DNA from: Psychromonas sp. 14N.309.X.WAT.B.A12
GTDB taxonomy: Bacteria > Pseudomonadota > Gammaproteobacteria > Enterobacterales > Psychromonadaceae
Length of the DNA: 64,000 bases
Reading direction: 5' to 3'
Assembly: GCF_030397575.1 (NCBI RefSeq)
Contig: NZ_JAPNXS010000011.1
Coordinates: 50,073 to 114,072, forward strand
Shown: positions 1-8,851 of the stretch, one piece after another
Layout: the number at the start of each line of letters is the position of its first letter
Numbering within the stretch: position 1 is the first letter of the stretch
Notes under the pieces: model-generated
Databases searched by the model: none
Told to the model about the DNA's origin: nothing
The model's input: only the letters and a program-made list of their open reading frames with translations
Made by a program: the position numbers and the translations under genes

Positions 1-1371
1 TCTTCCCAATCCTATGTAAAAAAGAATTTTTCACTTGCTTGGCCTCTCGCCCTAAACGGCCTATTAATGCAATCCATGTTAATGATAGATACCTTATTAG
101 TATCCCCTCTAGGTGAGATCCCATTAGCAGCGATCGGTATTGCAACTACCATTGTAGCCGCAGTATTAGGTATTCAAATGGCATTAGCTAACGGTACACA
201 ATTGGTATTAAGTCGAGCGGTGGGAGCAAAAAACCAAAATTCACTCAGTAAAGCTTTATGGTCAGGTTTTTTCATCAATGCCGCTGTAGCAGTGTTATTT
301 TGGATAATATTAACTATCTTTGATCGCCCTTTAATTGCGCTATTAACTGATAAAATTAATTTGCATCAAGAGATTGCAGATTACCTGAACATATCAAAAT
401 ATATTATCCTATTTACCGCTGTCACTCAGGTAATGATTGCACTATTTAACGGCCTTGGTAAAACTAAAATCCCCTTTAAAGGCTACCTCATTGAACTCCC
501 AGTGAATGCCATTTTATCTTATCTACTGATTCATGGTTACCATATTTCAGAGGGCCTAAGTTACCATGGTTTAGGGGTTCAGGGCGCGGCAATCGGCAGT
601 GTAATTGCCATTACCATACGTATGGTATACCTAGGTTTATACATGCATCTTGAACCTGATTTTATTTTCTCTCCACCGAAGACCGGCAGTAATATGTTGG
701 TTAATATGCGTGCACATTTTATCGAGATATTCCCTATTGCAGCCAATGTAACTATCTTACTAATTGGCGCAACTATTTATCAATTACTCTACTCACAATT
801 AGCGATTAATGCCTATGTAGCAATTACTTTAGTGATGCCATGGATCCGTGCGGGAACACAATTTATAGCCGCTTGGTCTCATTCATCTGCCATCACCGTG
901 AGCCAAGCTATAGGCTCGAAAAAGATGGATGATTTAGTCAAAAATGTTGATACCAGCATTGATATTGCAGTGATCATATCTATCTTGTGTGCCGCTTTAT
1001 TTGGTGTAATGAGCCTGTTTATGAGTCAGATCTACCCAAACCTAGATGAAACGACCTATCAAGCTTTGGCAATTATCGCACCGCTTTATATCTTTTTGCC
1101 AATAGTACGTGGGTACAACACTGTACACGGCAACATTCTGCGTGCAGTAGGACAAACCACAGCAGTTTTTAAAATTAACTTTACAGGTCAATGGCTTATA
1201 TCTATTCCTTTGTGTGCTTTTCTTATTTTAGGATTAGATGCTTCTATATTTTGGGCCTTTGCAATACAACCTTTTGAAGAGGTCGTAAAAGCATTACCCT
1301 TTAGACAACTAGCGAGAAAATCCCTGAAAGAATTTAATGCAGAAAAAGCACAAAAATTGATGTATGACTAA
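1..1371 (+). CDS. MATE family multidrug/Na+ antiporter (5' end outside window)
   Basis: The reading frame is open from the first base of the window, and the 22 codons before the first ATG (position 67) already read as a MATE-type first helix (SLAWPLALNGLL), so the gene starts upstream and is cut by the window edge. About 456 residues are visible, close to the usual MATE length, so only a few residues are missing. The protein is uniformly hydrophobic with about 12 predicted membrane segments in two halves, the second beginning around residue 230. The family exports drugs or metabolites across the inner membrane driven by Na+ or H+. The stop codon abuts a dispersed repeat beginning at 1371. The substrate cannot be told from sequence. 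Confidence 0.85.
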   Translation, partial: SSQSYVKKNFSLAWPLALNGLLMQSMLMIDTLLVSPLGEIPLAAIGIATTIVAAVLGIQMALANGTQLVLSRAVGAKNQNSLSKALWSGFFINAAVAVLFWIILTIFDRPLIALLTDKINLHQEIADYLNISKYIILFTAVTQVMIALFNGLGKTKIPFKGYLIELPVNAILSYLLIHGYHISEGLSYHGLGVQGAAIGSVIAITIRMVYLGLYMHLEPDFIFSPPKTGSNMLVNMRAHFIEIFPIAANVTILLIGATIYQLLYSQLAINAYVAITLVMPWIRAGTQFIAAWSHSSAITVSQAIGSKKMDDLVKNVDTSIDIAVIISILCAALFGVMSLFMSQIYPNLDETTYQALAIIAPLYIFLPIVRGYNTVHGNILRAVGQTTAVFKINFTGQWLISIPLCAFLILGLDASIFWAFAIQPFEEVVKALPFRQLARKSLKEFNAEKAQKLMYD

Positions 1372-1553
1372 TACCAATTATATTAAATAAGTGCTCTAAA
1401 TTTTGCGTAGGAAAAATGATTGAGTTCAAAGTGTAATTTAAACCTTTCGACGATTAACTTCTTTAATAGTTATTCTATTTGTGAAAATTACAACGAAGAA
1501 ATAAGTTACCTCAACAAGTAAAATAGATCAGTTAATTAGCATGATTGGCATAA
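1371..1553. repeat. Dispersed intergenic repeat, copy A (MITE-like)
   Basis: A 183-bp AT-rich element that begins ATACCAATTATATTAAAT and ends GATTGGCAT, so its ends form short imperfect inverted repeats. Its right two thirds align with 7312-7453, and its left end plus an internal block (TTTTGCG, TTACAACGAAGAAAT, AACAAGTAAAAT) align with 29949-30101. The first base is the last base of the MATE stop codon. There is no coding capacity, which suits a non-autonomous mobile element or a repeated hairpin. Confidence 0.7.
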
Positions 1554-1561
1554 GATTAGAG

Positions 1562-1613
1562 TGAGATCAAACTCTCAAAATATTAACGGCCCGAGTTAAA
1601 ATATTTGATCTCA
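1562..1613. repeat. Inverted repeat upstream of the alginate lyase gene
   Basis: Perfect 10-bp arms (TGAGATCAAA at 1562-1571, TTTGATCTCA at 1604-1613) enclose a 32-nt loop that contains a second inner pairing (TTAAC with GTTAA). It lies 117 bp before the alginate lyase start. It could be a terminator, a protein-binding site or an mRNA hairpin; no T-run follows. The rest of 1554-1729 shows no gene. Confidence 0.4.
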
Positions 1614-1729
1614 TCATAAGATCTGCTTATTGCTATGTGATCAACTAAGCACATCCAAGCAATTGAGCTTTTGTTCATTTTTTAGCTCACTATTATGTGT
1701 GACAATATTACATAATGAGGTGATAAAAA

Positions 1730-2776
1730 ATGAAAAACAAACTAATAATTGCTGGATCTATCTTACTGACTCTACCTACTATCGCGTTAGCTGATGTGGC
1801 AGGTAATGGTGTATCCTACCCGGTTCCAGCTGATAAATTTGATATGACTAACTGGAAAATAACAATTCCTGCAGATATCAATAAAGATGGTAAAGTTGAT
1901 GAAATCGAAGGTGTAGCAATGATGAGCTACTCCCATGAAGATTTTTTCTTCTTGGATAAAGATGGCAACATGGTGTTTGAAGTACAAAATAAAGCCGTCA
2001 CTACTAAAAACTCTAAAAATGCCCGTTCTGAATTACGCCAAATGCCACGTGGTGCAAAATTCGATATTGATACCGCCGCACCATTAAATAATTTTGCTCT
2101 TGAAAGTAATACTCACGCTGCAGATTACAGTAAAGTGGGTGGCACATTAGAAGCAACATTGAAAGTAAACCATGTATCAGAGCATGCTAAGTTCCCTGAA
2201 AGACCAGCAGCACATTCAGTGGTAGTTGGGCAAATCCATGCTAAAAAATATGATGATCAAATTAAAGCGAAAACAGGCTTTGGTCATGGTAACGAGCCCC
2301 TAAAAATCTTCTTCAAAAAATTTCCAGAACATGAATATGGTTCAGTATTTTGGAATTATGAACGTAACCTAGCGAAAAAAGATCCAAACCGTGCAGATAT
2401 TGCTTACCCAGTATGGGGTAACACTTGGGAAAACCTAGAAGAGCCTGGTGAGTCAGGTATTAAAATGGGTGAAGAGTTTAGTTATGTAGTTGATGTTAAA
2501 GGCAACATAATGCATCTGACCTTTACAACAGCTCGCCATAAAGACGTCACTTACAGTATTGACCTAAGTAAGGGTGTAGATGAAAAAGATTCTCCAACAG
2601 GCTATGCACAAGATGCTTTCTACTTTAAAGCAGGAGCGTACGGTCAATGTAGTGTTAATGACACGCACCCAATTTGGGGGCCAGGATGTGCTGGTACAGG
2701 TGACTTTGCTGTTGATAAAAAGAATGGTGATTACAACAGTGTAACCTTCTCTGCACTTAAACTTAACGGTAAATAA
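1730..2776 (+). CDS. Secreted alginate lyase, polysaccharide lyase family 7
   Basis: A 348-aa protein with a Sec signal peptide (residues 1-21, cleavage likely after ALA). The three PL7 signature blocks are present: RSELRQ (99-104), QIH (168-170) and YFKAGAYGQ (298-306), which carry the Arg, Gln/His and Tyr residues that cleave alginate by beta-elimination. The QIH variant is usually associated with activity on guluronate-containing substrate. Residues 49-60 (DINKDGKVDEIE) fit a canonical EF-hand calcium loop, unusual inside this domain. The start follows GAGGTGAT by a normal distance. The gene is single, with a strong hairpin terminator at 2826-2850, and no other alginate genes are nearby. 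It probably provides extracellular degradation of brown-algal alginate. Confidence 0.93.
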   Translation: MKNKLIIAGSILLTLPTIALADVAGNGVSYPVPADKFDMTNWKITIPADINKDGKVDEIEGVAMMSYSHEDFFFLDKDGNMVFEVQNKAVTTKNSKNARSELRQMPRGAKFDIDTAAPLNNFALESNTHAADYSKVGGTLEATLKVNHVSEHAKFPERPAAHSVVVGQIHAKKYDDQIKAKTGFGHGNEPLKIFFKKFPEHEYGSVFWNYERNLAKKDPNRADIAYPVWGNTWENLEEPGESGIKMGEEFSYVVDVKGNIMHLTFTTARHKDVTYSIDLSKGVDEKDSPTGYAQDAFYFKAGAYGQCSVNDTHPIWGPGCAGTGDFAVDKKNGDYNSVTFSALKLNGK

Positions 2777-2825
2777 ATAAAAGTTAGTACTTACTATCTA
2801 TTAACTAATCTTTATTATTCGATTG

Positions 2826-2850
2826 AAGCCAACTTAATATAAGTTGGCTT
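2826..2850 (+). terminator. Rho-independent terminator of the alginate lyase gene
   Basis: Perfect 11-bp stem AAGCCAACTTA/TAAGTTGGCTT with a 3-nt loop, followed by TTCTTTATT. It lies 50 bp after the lyase stop and just before the convergent MFS gene. Confidence 0.8.
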
Positions 2851-2873
2851 TTCTTTATTATTTAAGAATGGAT

Positions 2874-5024
2874 CTATTTATCGTTGATAGGCTCTATTGT
2901 TTGCACTTGTACCGCATCCAATAACTGCTCTTCAATGGTGTTTTCTTCTGGTTTATCATCAATAGAAGCGGTTAACTCACCTTCATCTAACGAATCTGCC
3001 TCTTGTAATATTTCTACCATATCTGATGCAACATCAGGTACTGAATCGATAATTGTACTTGCTACATCTACCGCATACTCTGGTATGTTATCTACCACGT
3101 GAGATAAGTAATCACTTACTGCTTCTTCAATGTTATCCGTTGTTTCTGCATCGGACGCTTGCTCATTGTCGTTGTCCACAAGATTGCTGACATATGCCTC
3201 AGCAACCGCATTTGATGACTCAGGTAATGCTTCCGATACGGTTAAAGCAATTTCAGCAGAATGCTCAGGAGAAATATCACTTAAACGAGTGTATAAATCT
3301 GCAGCTGTTTGTTCCGATGCAGCCGCACTCCTATCCACAGGACGCATCTCATCCAATGAATCAGAAAATTCTGTCATATATTGCTCTGTCATTTCTAATA
3401 ACACACTTGGATCTTCATCAAACATGTTTTCTGCGGCATGCTCCATGACGCTCAAACCGTTATCAGGCATCGCGTTAGCAATGGCAACAATGATGTCAGC
3501 TAACTGGTCAGGGTGATCATTAGTGATCCAATCCACCAGCTCATCGGCTTGTTCAGGTGAAGCCGTGGTCAATGCTTCAGCAATATGAATAGACATCTCG
3601 GGCGCAGCGTTGGTTATCGCAGCGTATAATTTAGCAATATTGATCTCTTCGATAGTACTTAATGCAGCAGCTAAATGAGTGGCGTTTTCTGGATCTTTAG
3701 CTGCAATAGCAATGGCCATATTAACCGCAATACCAGGATTTTTAGTCGCTAAACTCACTGCGACATCAACTTCAGCACTTTGCTCAAAGGCAGGCTCAAC
3801 ATAATCAGTTCGAGGATCAAGCTCAGACACTACACCAGAAGGCGTTTGCATAACAAAGTTTTCTTGTTCTTCTTGCGGCAACGCGGCACGTTGTTTCATG
3901 CGCAATAAAATAAAAGCTAACAAACTAGTTGCCATCACAATGATAAACATAAACAGTGCATCATTACCGAACCACTTCATCGCTTTAGCTGCCAAATAAG
4001 GCCCTGTAATACTGCCCAAAGCATAAATGAATAATAGTGATGCCATCGCAGCTAAAATTTGCTCTTTAACCACTTTATCAAAAGTTTCAGACATACTCAT
4101 AGGATATAAACAAGCTACCACCCCAGTGATCACGGCAATCGCTAATAAACTAAAATAGAAGAGATTCAATGAAATTAAGAGAGGTATTAATATCGCAGCG
4201 GCAATAATCGTTAAGATCATACCTAACATAATTTTACGTCGGTCAAAGTTGTCAGAAAGATAAGCGACAGGGAACTGTAATAAAATGGCACCAATAATTG
4301 CTGAACCCATAAAAATAGATAAACTAAAACCTTTAATTCCATTAGCATTTGCCACAATAGGCAACATATTTAACAGCGCTGAATAAAACACCCCGCAATA
4401 AAAACAACTCACAACACCTAATGGGGACAATTTAATAATGGTCATTAATGACATCGACTCACTATCTTCGATCACTGGCCCTTGTTGTTTGCTAATTACA
4501 ATTGGCGTGATTGCTAAACTTAATAAAATGCCGGAAATAACAAACAATGTCATGGTATCAATTGGTGCAACATTTAATAAAAATTGTCCTAAAAACTGTG
4601 CACTCATAATCACCATTTGATTGATAGAAAGAATACGTCCTCTATTTTTCTCCGTTGCACTAAAGCTTAACCAACTATCTAACGTGGCATTAGTACAAGC
4701 CATACAAAATCCGGTGACGACACGCATTACAGCGAGCATAATTGGATCAGGAAATAATCCAGATAACAAAATAGCAACGGAAGTTAGACTACCGCACATA
4801 GCGAAAATACGAATATGTCCAACGCGCTGCAGTAGTTTACGGCTGTAATAAGAGCCGATCAAAAACCCCACTGATAACATCGACAATACCAAACCAATAT
4901 TATCAATACTGATGCCATCATTTTGCATACGTACAGGCAGTAAAATATTGCTTAGCCCATAACCTGTCATTAACAAAAAACAGCTCATTAGCAGTAAAAA
5001 TAGGGGTTTAATCGTTGTTATCAC
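2874..5024 (-). CDS. MFS transporter (YcaD-like) with a ~320-residue acidic helical-repeat tail
   Basis: A 716-aa protein starting at GTG. Residues 1 to about 390 form a 12-helix major facilitator domain resembling the YcaD group, with the loop-2/3 type motif GFLIGSYYSRKLLQRVG near residues 53-69. From about residue 395 the chain becomes acidic, Ala-rich and non-membranous, and consists of irregular units of roughly 15-17 residues that each start with a Pro followed by an acidic or small residue (NPGI, DPEN, APEMS, SPEQ, HPDQ, MPDN, SPEH, LPES, IPEY, VPDV). This looks like a stack of short amphipathic helices in the cytoplasm. Ordinary MFS proteins of this type stop near 390 aa. The substrate is unknown; the tail may be a partner-binding scaffold. 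Monocistronic and convergent with the alginate lyase. Confidence 0.8.
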   Translation of the reverse strand: MITTIKPLFLLLMSCFLLMTGYGLSNILLPVRMQNDGISIDNIGLVLSMLSVGFLIGSYYSRKLLQRVGHIRIFAMCGSLTSVAILLSGLFPDPIMLAVMRVVTGFCMACTNATLDSWLSFSATEKNRGRILSINQMVIMSAQFLGQFLLNVAPIDTMTLFVISGILLSLAITPIVISKQQGPVIEDSESMSLMTIIKLSPLGVVSCFYCGVFYSALLNMLPIVANANGIKGFSLSIFMGSAIIGAILLQFPVAYLSDNFDRRKIMLGMILTIIAAAILIPLLISLNLFYFSLLAIAVITGVVACLYPMSMSETFDKVVKEQILAAMASLLFIYALGSITGPYLAAKAMKWFGNDALFMFIIVMATSLLAFILLRMKQRAALPQEEQENFVMQTPSGVVSELDPRTDYVEPAFEQSAEVDVAVSLATKNPGIAVNMAIAIAAKDPENATHLAAALSTIEEINIAKLYAAITNAAPEMSIHIAEALTTASPEQADELVDWITNDHPDQLADIIVAIANAMPDNGLSVMEHAAENMFDEDPSVLLEMTEQYMTEFSDSLDEMRPVDRSAAASEQTAADLYTRLSDISPEHSAEIALTVSEALPESSNAVAEAYVSNLVDNDNEQASDAETTDNIEEAVSDYLSHVVDNIPEYAVDVASTIIDSVPDVASDMVEILQEADSLDEGELTASIDDKPEENTIEEQLLDAVQVQTIEPINDK

Positions 5025-5487
5025 TGAGTAACTCTCTATTGGTAGTAGTGTTAGATTTACCTAATAAGAATCGAGTCCAACTCATTTAGGGTAAGCAAAA
5101 GTCCACCAATTTTGTATTTCATTAGTGAAATAGTGAATATAAAGGAAAAATAATAAACATCAAATCATATTCAGCCTCACCAGAATCAGCATTAATGTAG
5201 ATCGCCCTAACCACTCTAGTTTACTACTTCCAGCTAAAGTGAAGAACAGCGATAAAAATTATCACTTGAAAAAAACGACATTGAAGAGGATGATCATAAA
5301 ATAGACAACTATATTAAAACGTTTTATCTATACCATCATCAATGTAATGGCATGTTCATTAATCTTTAATCGTTTCACCAAAATTAAACGACGACATCAA
5401 ACAATCAATACACGCAATACACGGAGCAGTAGCAAACAATAACCATTGAAGGTCATATATCAACTTACTAGTAAGGAGAACCTTAAT
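5025..5487. other. Intergenic region between the divergent MFS and poxB genes
   Basis: About 460 bp of AT-rich DNA that must hold the promoters for both flanking genes. I see no open frame of note, no strong inverted repeat and no copy of the dispersed repeats. The only clear signal is the AAGGAG ribosome-binding site at 5473-5478 for poxB. Confidence 0.5.
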
Positions 5488-7212
5488 ATGAGCCAAAGTA
5501 TCGCAAGTTTTATCACTCAAACCCTAGACCAAGCAGGTGTACAACGAATATGGGGAGTAACTGGCGATTCACTCAATGGAATTAGTGACAGTTTACGAAA
5601 AATGGGCAATATCGAATGGCTGGGTACACGTCATGAAGAAGCTGCCGCTTTTGCCGCTGGAGCTGAAGCACATATCTCAGGAAAACTAGCGGTTTGCGCA
5701 GGGTCCTGTGGTCCGGGTAATCTACACTTAATTAACGGCTTATTTGATTGCCATCGTAATAAAGTGCCTGTGTTAGCGATTGCGGCACACATTCCTTCAT
5801 CAGAAATTGGTAGTCAATACTTTCAAGAAACCCACCCGCAAGAGCTATTTAAAGAGTGCAGCGTATTCTGTGAAATGGTATCTAACCCAGAACAGATGCC
5901 TTACCTATTAGAAACAGCCATGCGCCAAGCTATTTTACATAATGATGTCAGCGTATTAGTGTTACCTGGTGATGTAGCATTAAAAGCAATGCCTGAAGGT
6001 ACTTCTGCAAAATGGAATCATCCAAAACCAGCCACTTATATGCCAGATACATCAGATATTAATATAATGGCAGATCAACTCAACAACAGTAAAAATATAA
6101 CATTATTATGTGGCGCAGGTTGTAAAGATGCACACGACGAAGTAGTTGCCCTAGCTGAAAAACTACAAGCCCCAATAGTACATGCTATGCGCGGTAAAGA
6201 GTTCCTTGAATATAATAACCCTTATGATGTTGGCATGACTGGTTTAATTGGTTTCTCATCGGGTTATCATGCGATGGGTGAAGCAGATACATTATTAATG
6301 ATTGGTACTAGTTTCCCCTATAAAGCTTTTTATCCTAACAACAGCACCATCTTACAAATTGATAATCAGCCCGCTTCATTGGGTCGACATGTACAGGTTG
6401 ATCACAGCGTATTAGGTGATGCCAAAACTACCGTCAGTGCGTTACTCACAAAGTTGAAAGGTGCTCGAAACAGCCAGCATCTTGAAAAATGCCTCAAACA
6501 CTACAAATCGTCACGTGCCGATTTAGACTTACTAGCCAATGGTAAAACCTCCCATGGCTTGATTCATCCACAATATTTAACCCGTTTACTCGATGAACAA
6601 GCCAATGAAGATGCTATTTTTACCTGTGATGTGGGCACACCAACAGTATGGGCTGCGCGTTACCTCACCATGAACGGCAAACGCCGCATTATAGGATCAT
6701 TCAATCATGGTTCGATGGCGAACGCATTGTCGCAAGCAATGGGCGCACAGTCACTAGACCGAAACCGTCAAATTATTGCAATGTGCGGAGATGGTGGTTT
6801 TTCCATGTTGATGGGTGACTTACTATCACTTAAACAACTGAATCTACCCATTAAAATCATCGTTTATAATAACCGCTCACTAGGCTTTGTGGCGATGGAG
6901 ATGAAAGCCAGTGGCTACCTCTCTGATGATACTGACTTAGATAATCCAAGTTTTGCCAATATAGCCGAAGCTTGTGGTATCAAAGGTATTCATGTGGATA
7001 CCCCTGAAAAACTACCACAAGCAATGTCCGATATGATGGCACATAAAGGCCCCGTGGTATTAGAAGTAGAAACCGCCAAGCAAGAACTTGCGATGCCGCC
7101 ACAAATTAAATTAGAGCAAGCCAAAGGCTTTAGTTTATACATGATGAAAGCCTTAATTAATGGCAAAGGCAATGAAATCATAGAGCTTAGTAAAACCAAC
7201 TGGACTCGTTAA
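5488..7212 (+). CDS. poxB: Pyruvate dehydrogenase (quinone) / pyruvate oxidase
   Basis: A thiamine-diphosphate and FAD enzyme that decarboxylates pyruvate to acetate and passes electrons to the quinone pool at the inner membrane. The N-terminal domain matches E. coli PoxB closely ([12 protein letters not shown], then [14 protein letters not shown] and [19 protein letters not shown]). The C-terminal ThDP motif starts at GDGG (about residues 434-437) and ends at the NN near 461. The frame is open from an ATG at 5446, but AAGGAG at 5473-5478 lies 9 nt before the ATG at 5488, which gives 574 aa against 572 in E. coli, so I chose that start. The C-terminus retains the amphipathic membrane-binding region. 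The gene stands alone, with an inverted repeat at 7251-7288 downstream. Confidence 0.93.
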   Translation: MSQSIASFITQTLDQAGVQRIWGVTGDSLNGISDSLRKMGNIEWLGTRHEEAAAFAAGAEAHISGKLAVCAGSCGPGNLHLINGLFDCHRNKVPVLAIAAHIPSSEIGSQYFQETHPQELFKECSVFCEMVSNPEQMPYLLETAMRQAILHNDVSVLVLPGDVALKAMPEGTSAKWNHPKPATYMPDTSDINIMADQLNNSKNITLLCGAGCKDAHDEVVALAEKLQAPIVHAMRGKEFLEYNNPYDVGMTGLIGFSSGYHAMGEADTLLMIGTSFPYKAFYPNNSTILQIDNQPASLGRHVQVDHSVLGDAKTTVSALLTKLKGARNSQHLEKCLKHYKSSRADLDLLANGKTSHGLIHPQYLTRLLDEQANEDAIFTCDVGTPTVWAARYLTMNGKRRIIGSFNHGSMANALSQAMGAQSLDRNRQIIAMCGDGGFSMLMGDLLSLKQLNLPIKIIVYNNRSLGFVAMEMKASGYLSDDTDLDNPSFANIAEACGIKGIHVDTPEKLPQAMSDMMAHKGPVVLEVETAKQELAMPPQIKLEQAKGFSLYMMKALINGKGNEIIELSKTNWTR

Positions 7213-7250
7213 CCTTTGCTATTTCTACTCTAGATAACTAAAACACAAAA

Positions 7251-7288
7251 CTTCTAATAAATAAGTCACCCAACTCATTTATTAGAAG
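7251..7288 (+). terminator. Inverted repeat after poxB, possible terminator
   Basis: Perfect 12-bp arms CTTCTAATAAAT/ATTTATTAGAAG with a 14-nt loop, 39 bp after the poxB stop. No T-run follows, so the terminator role is only likely. Confidence 0.45.
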
Positions 7289-7311
7289 TACTCACCTTAT
7301 CGAGTTTGCTA

Positions 7312-7453
7312 ATAAGAAAAATGACTTAGTTTAAGCCGTTACCTGGTGCCTTTCGAAGATTAACTTCGTTAATAATCTATCCATGGAACTTACAACGAAG
7401 AAATAAATTATTTTAATAAGTAAAATAGATCTGTTAATTAGTATGATTGGTAT
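7312..7453. repeat. Dispersed intergenic repeat, copy B (left end degenerate)
   Basis: Aligns with the right two thirds of the element at 1371-1553: shared blocks are AAAAATGA, CCTTTCGA followed by GATTAACTTC, TTACAACGAAGAAATAA, AAGTAAAATAGATC and GTTAATTAG, ending in TGATTGGTAT. The left terminal part seen in copy A is not recognisable. The remaining DNA to 7573 holds only the promoter region of the sulfotransferase gene. Confidence 0.65.
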
Positions 7454-7573
7454 AAAGCTCCTAACTTGCATTAACGACTTATTATTTAATTACCAATTTT
7501 TAATCAGGTATGATGAGTAAAATTAATTTTATTTCGTGTAGCCATGGTGTAATCAAAGAGGTTTTATATTTAT

Positions 7574-8578
7574 ATGGAAAGTAAAAAGTCACCACTGTTT
7601 ATTGTTGGCATTACTCGTTCAGGAACAACTATCTCACATGATATGGTGATGCAAGCTTGTCCTGATGCCGTGGATTTAACATCTGATGATGATTTTGAGT
7701 GCCGTAATTTTTGGCAAGCATTTGGCTTAACCATAGGTTCTCGAAGAACAGGGACACTTTGTGAATGCGCCACTGAAGAGGATATCGACTCGGTTTCAAA
7801 AGAAGCAATTCAACACTATGTTTCTTCACGTCATGCGCAAGGTGGGATTATTACAAAAAACCCTCATCTACTAAATAAAATTAGTTATGTAGCTAACGTT
7901 TTACCAGATGCAAAATTTATTTTAATCGTCCGTGATATTATGGGTGTCGTAGCCAGTGAAAAAGTAGGGTTTAATGATGCCTACCAAGGTGATGAAGACA
8001 CCCCTCCTTATGTGCATTATTGGCCAGATACCAAGTTACCCTGTTGGAGTTATGTAAAATGTGATGACAAACAGCATCAACTTACTAAACCTAACTTTTT
8101 ACTTACCGTCAAAGCAATGATTAAAAGAGTGATTGTTAATTTAAAAAACAAATCATTAAATGAGCCTGGAAAGGTGTTACCACACCAAAAATTAAGTGAA
8201 TTCTTCCAATCTCATCCAGATAAAACACGTTATTACCCTGGTGATGGTTTCCATAGAATTCCAGAGTCTTGGATAACATTGAACCTTAATGCAATAAACC
8301 AACTTAAAGCATTAGATAACTCTCGCTGGATGACTATTGTCTATAATGACTTAGTCGATGATACCAAAGGAGTAGTGAGCAAAATGCTCACCTTTGCAGG
8401 ATACGATGCCCCAGAGTTATGCTCTTTACCAACTCAACTTAATAAATCTTCAGCAGATAAGTGGCGTAAAAACTTATCAATCGAAGAGCAAAATACAGTA
8501 AGAGAAACTATCAAAAATAACCACGAAGATTTTGCAAAAATTTGCAACACTGTTGGTGCAAATATGCTTGCAGATTAA
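7574..8578 (+). CDS. PAPS-dependent sulfotransferase family protein
   Basis: A 334-aa protein with the 5'-phosphosulfate-binding loop GITRSGTT at residues 12-19, right after the first beta strand, and a 3'-phosphate-binding segment around residues 115-128 (LIVRDIMGVVASE). These are the hallmarks of the P-loop sulfotransferase fold, which moves sulfate from PAPS onto a hydroxyl or amine. No signal peptide is visible, so the enzyme should be cytoplasmic. The acceptor cannot be predicted: there are no glycan or lipid biosynthesis genes next to it. An AGAGG motif precedes the ATG. It is monocistronic. Confidence 0.8.
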   Translation: MESKKSPLFIVGITRSGTTISHDMVMQACPDAVDLTSDDDFECRNFWQAFGLTIGSRRTGTLCECATEEDIDSVSKEAIQHYVSSRHAQGGIITKNPHLLNKISYVANVLPDAKFILIVRDIMGVVASEKVGFNDAYQGDEDTPPYVHYWPDTKLPCWSYVKCDDKQHQLTKPNFLLTVKAMIKRVIVNLKNKSLNEPGKVLPHQKLSEFFQSHPDKTRYYPGDGFHRIPESWITLNLNAINQLKALDNSRWMTIVYNDLVDDTKGVVSKMLTFAGYDAPELCSLPTQLNKSSADKWRKNLSIEEQNTVRETIKNNHEDFAKICNTVGANMLAD

Positions 8579-8851
8579 CTTTATACTAGGTGGATTCAAT
8601 CCCCTATTTCTTCTTTTCACACTTTCAATAATGCACAATAAAATTGCATTAAGCGCTTGCTTGGTGCAATTTCATTTAGTGCCCCTCTTGAGTAACAAGA
8701 TCACAGATACCAAAAAAGTGCACTTGGTACAAAACAAAGGTTAATTTGTACACTTCATGCACAGTTAATTTATCCCCTCAATTCCTTTTTTAGATTGGCA
8801 CAAATGTTGTAAACATCTCAAAGCATCAACCTCAACAAAAGGAAAAAGACT

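Noticed and set aside
67..1371. MATE gene starting at the ATG at 67
   Set aside because: The frame is open upstream to base 1 and encodes a typical MATE first helix, so the gene is cut by the window edge.
3130..3516. Plus-strand 128-codon frame inside the MFS tail
   Set aside because: It is an antisense shadow of the repetitive Ala/Ser-rich tail with no family similarity.
5446..5487. Longer poxB start at 5446
   Set aside because: The extra 14 residues do not match PoxB, and the AAGGAG site at 5473-5478 belongs to the ATG at 5488.
8532..8744. 70-codon frame after the sulfotransferase gene
   Set aside because: It overlaps the end of the sulfotransferase gene in another frame, lacks a ribosome-binding site and resembles no family.
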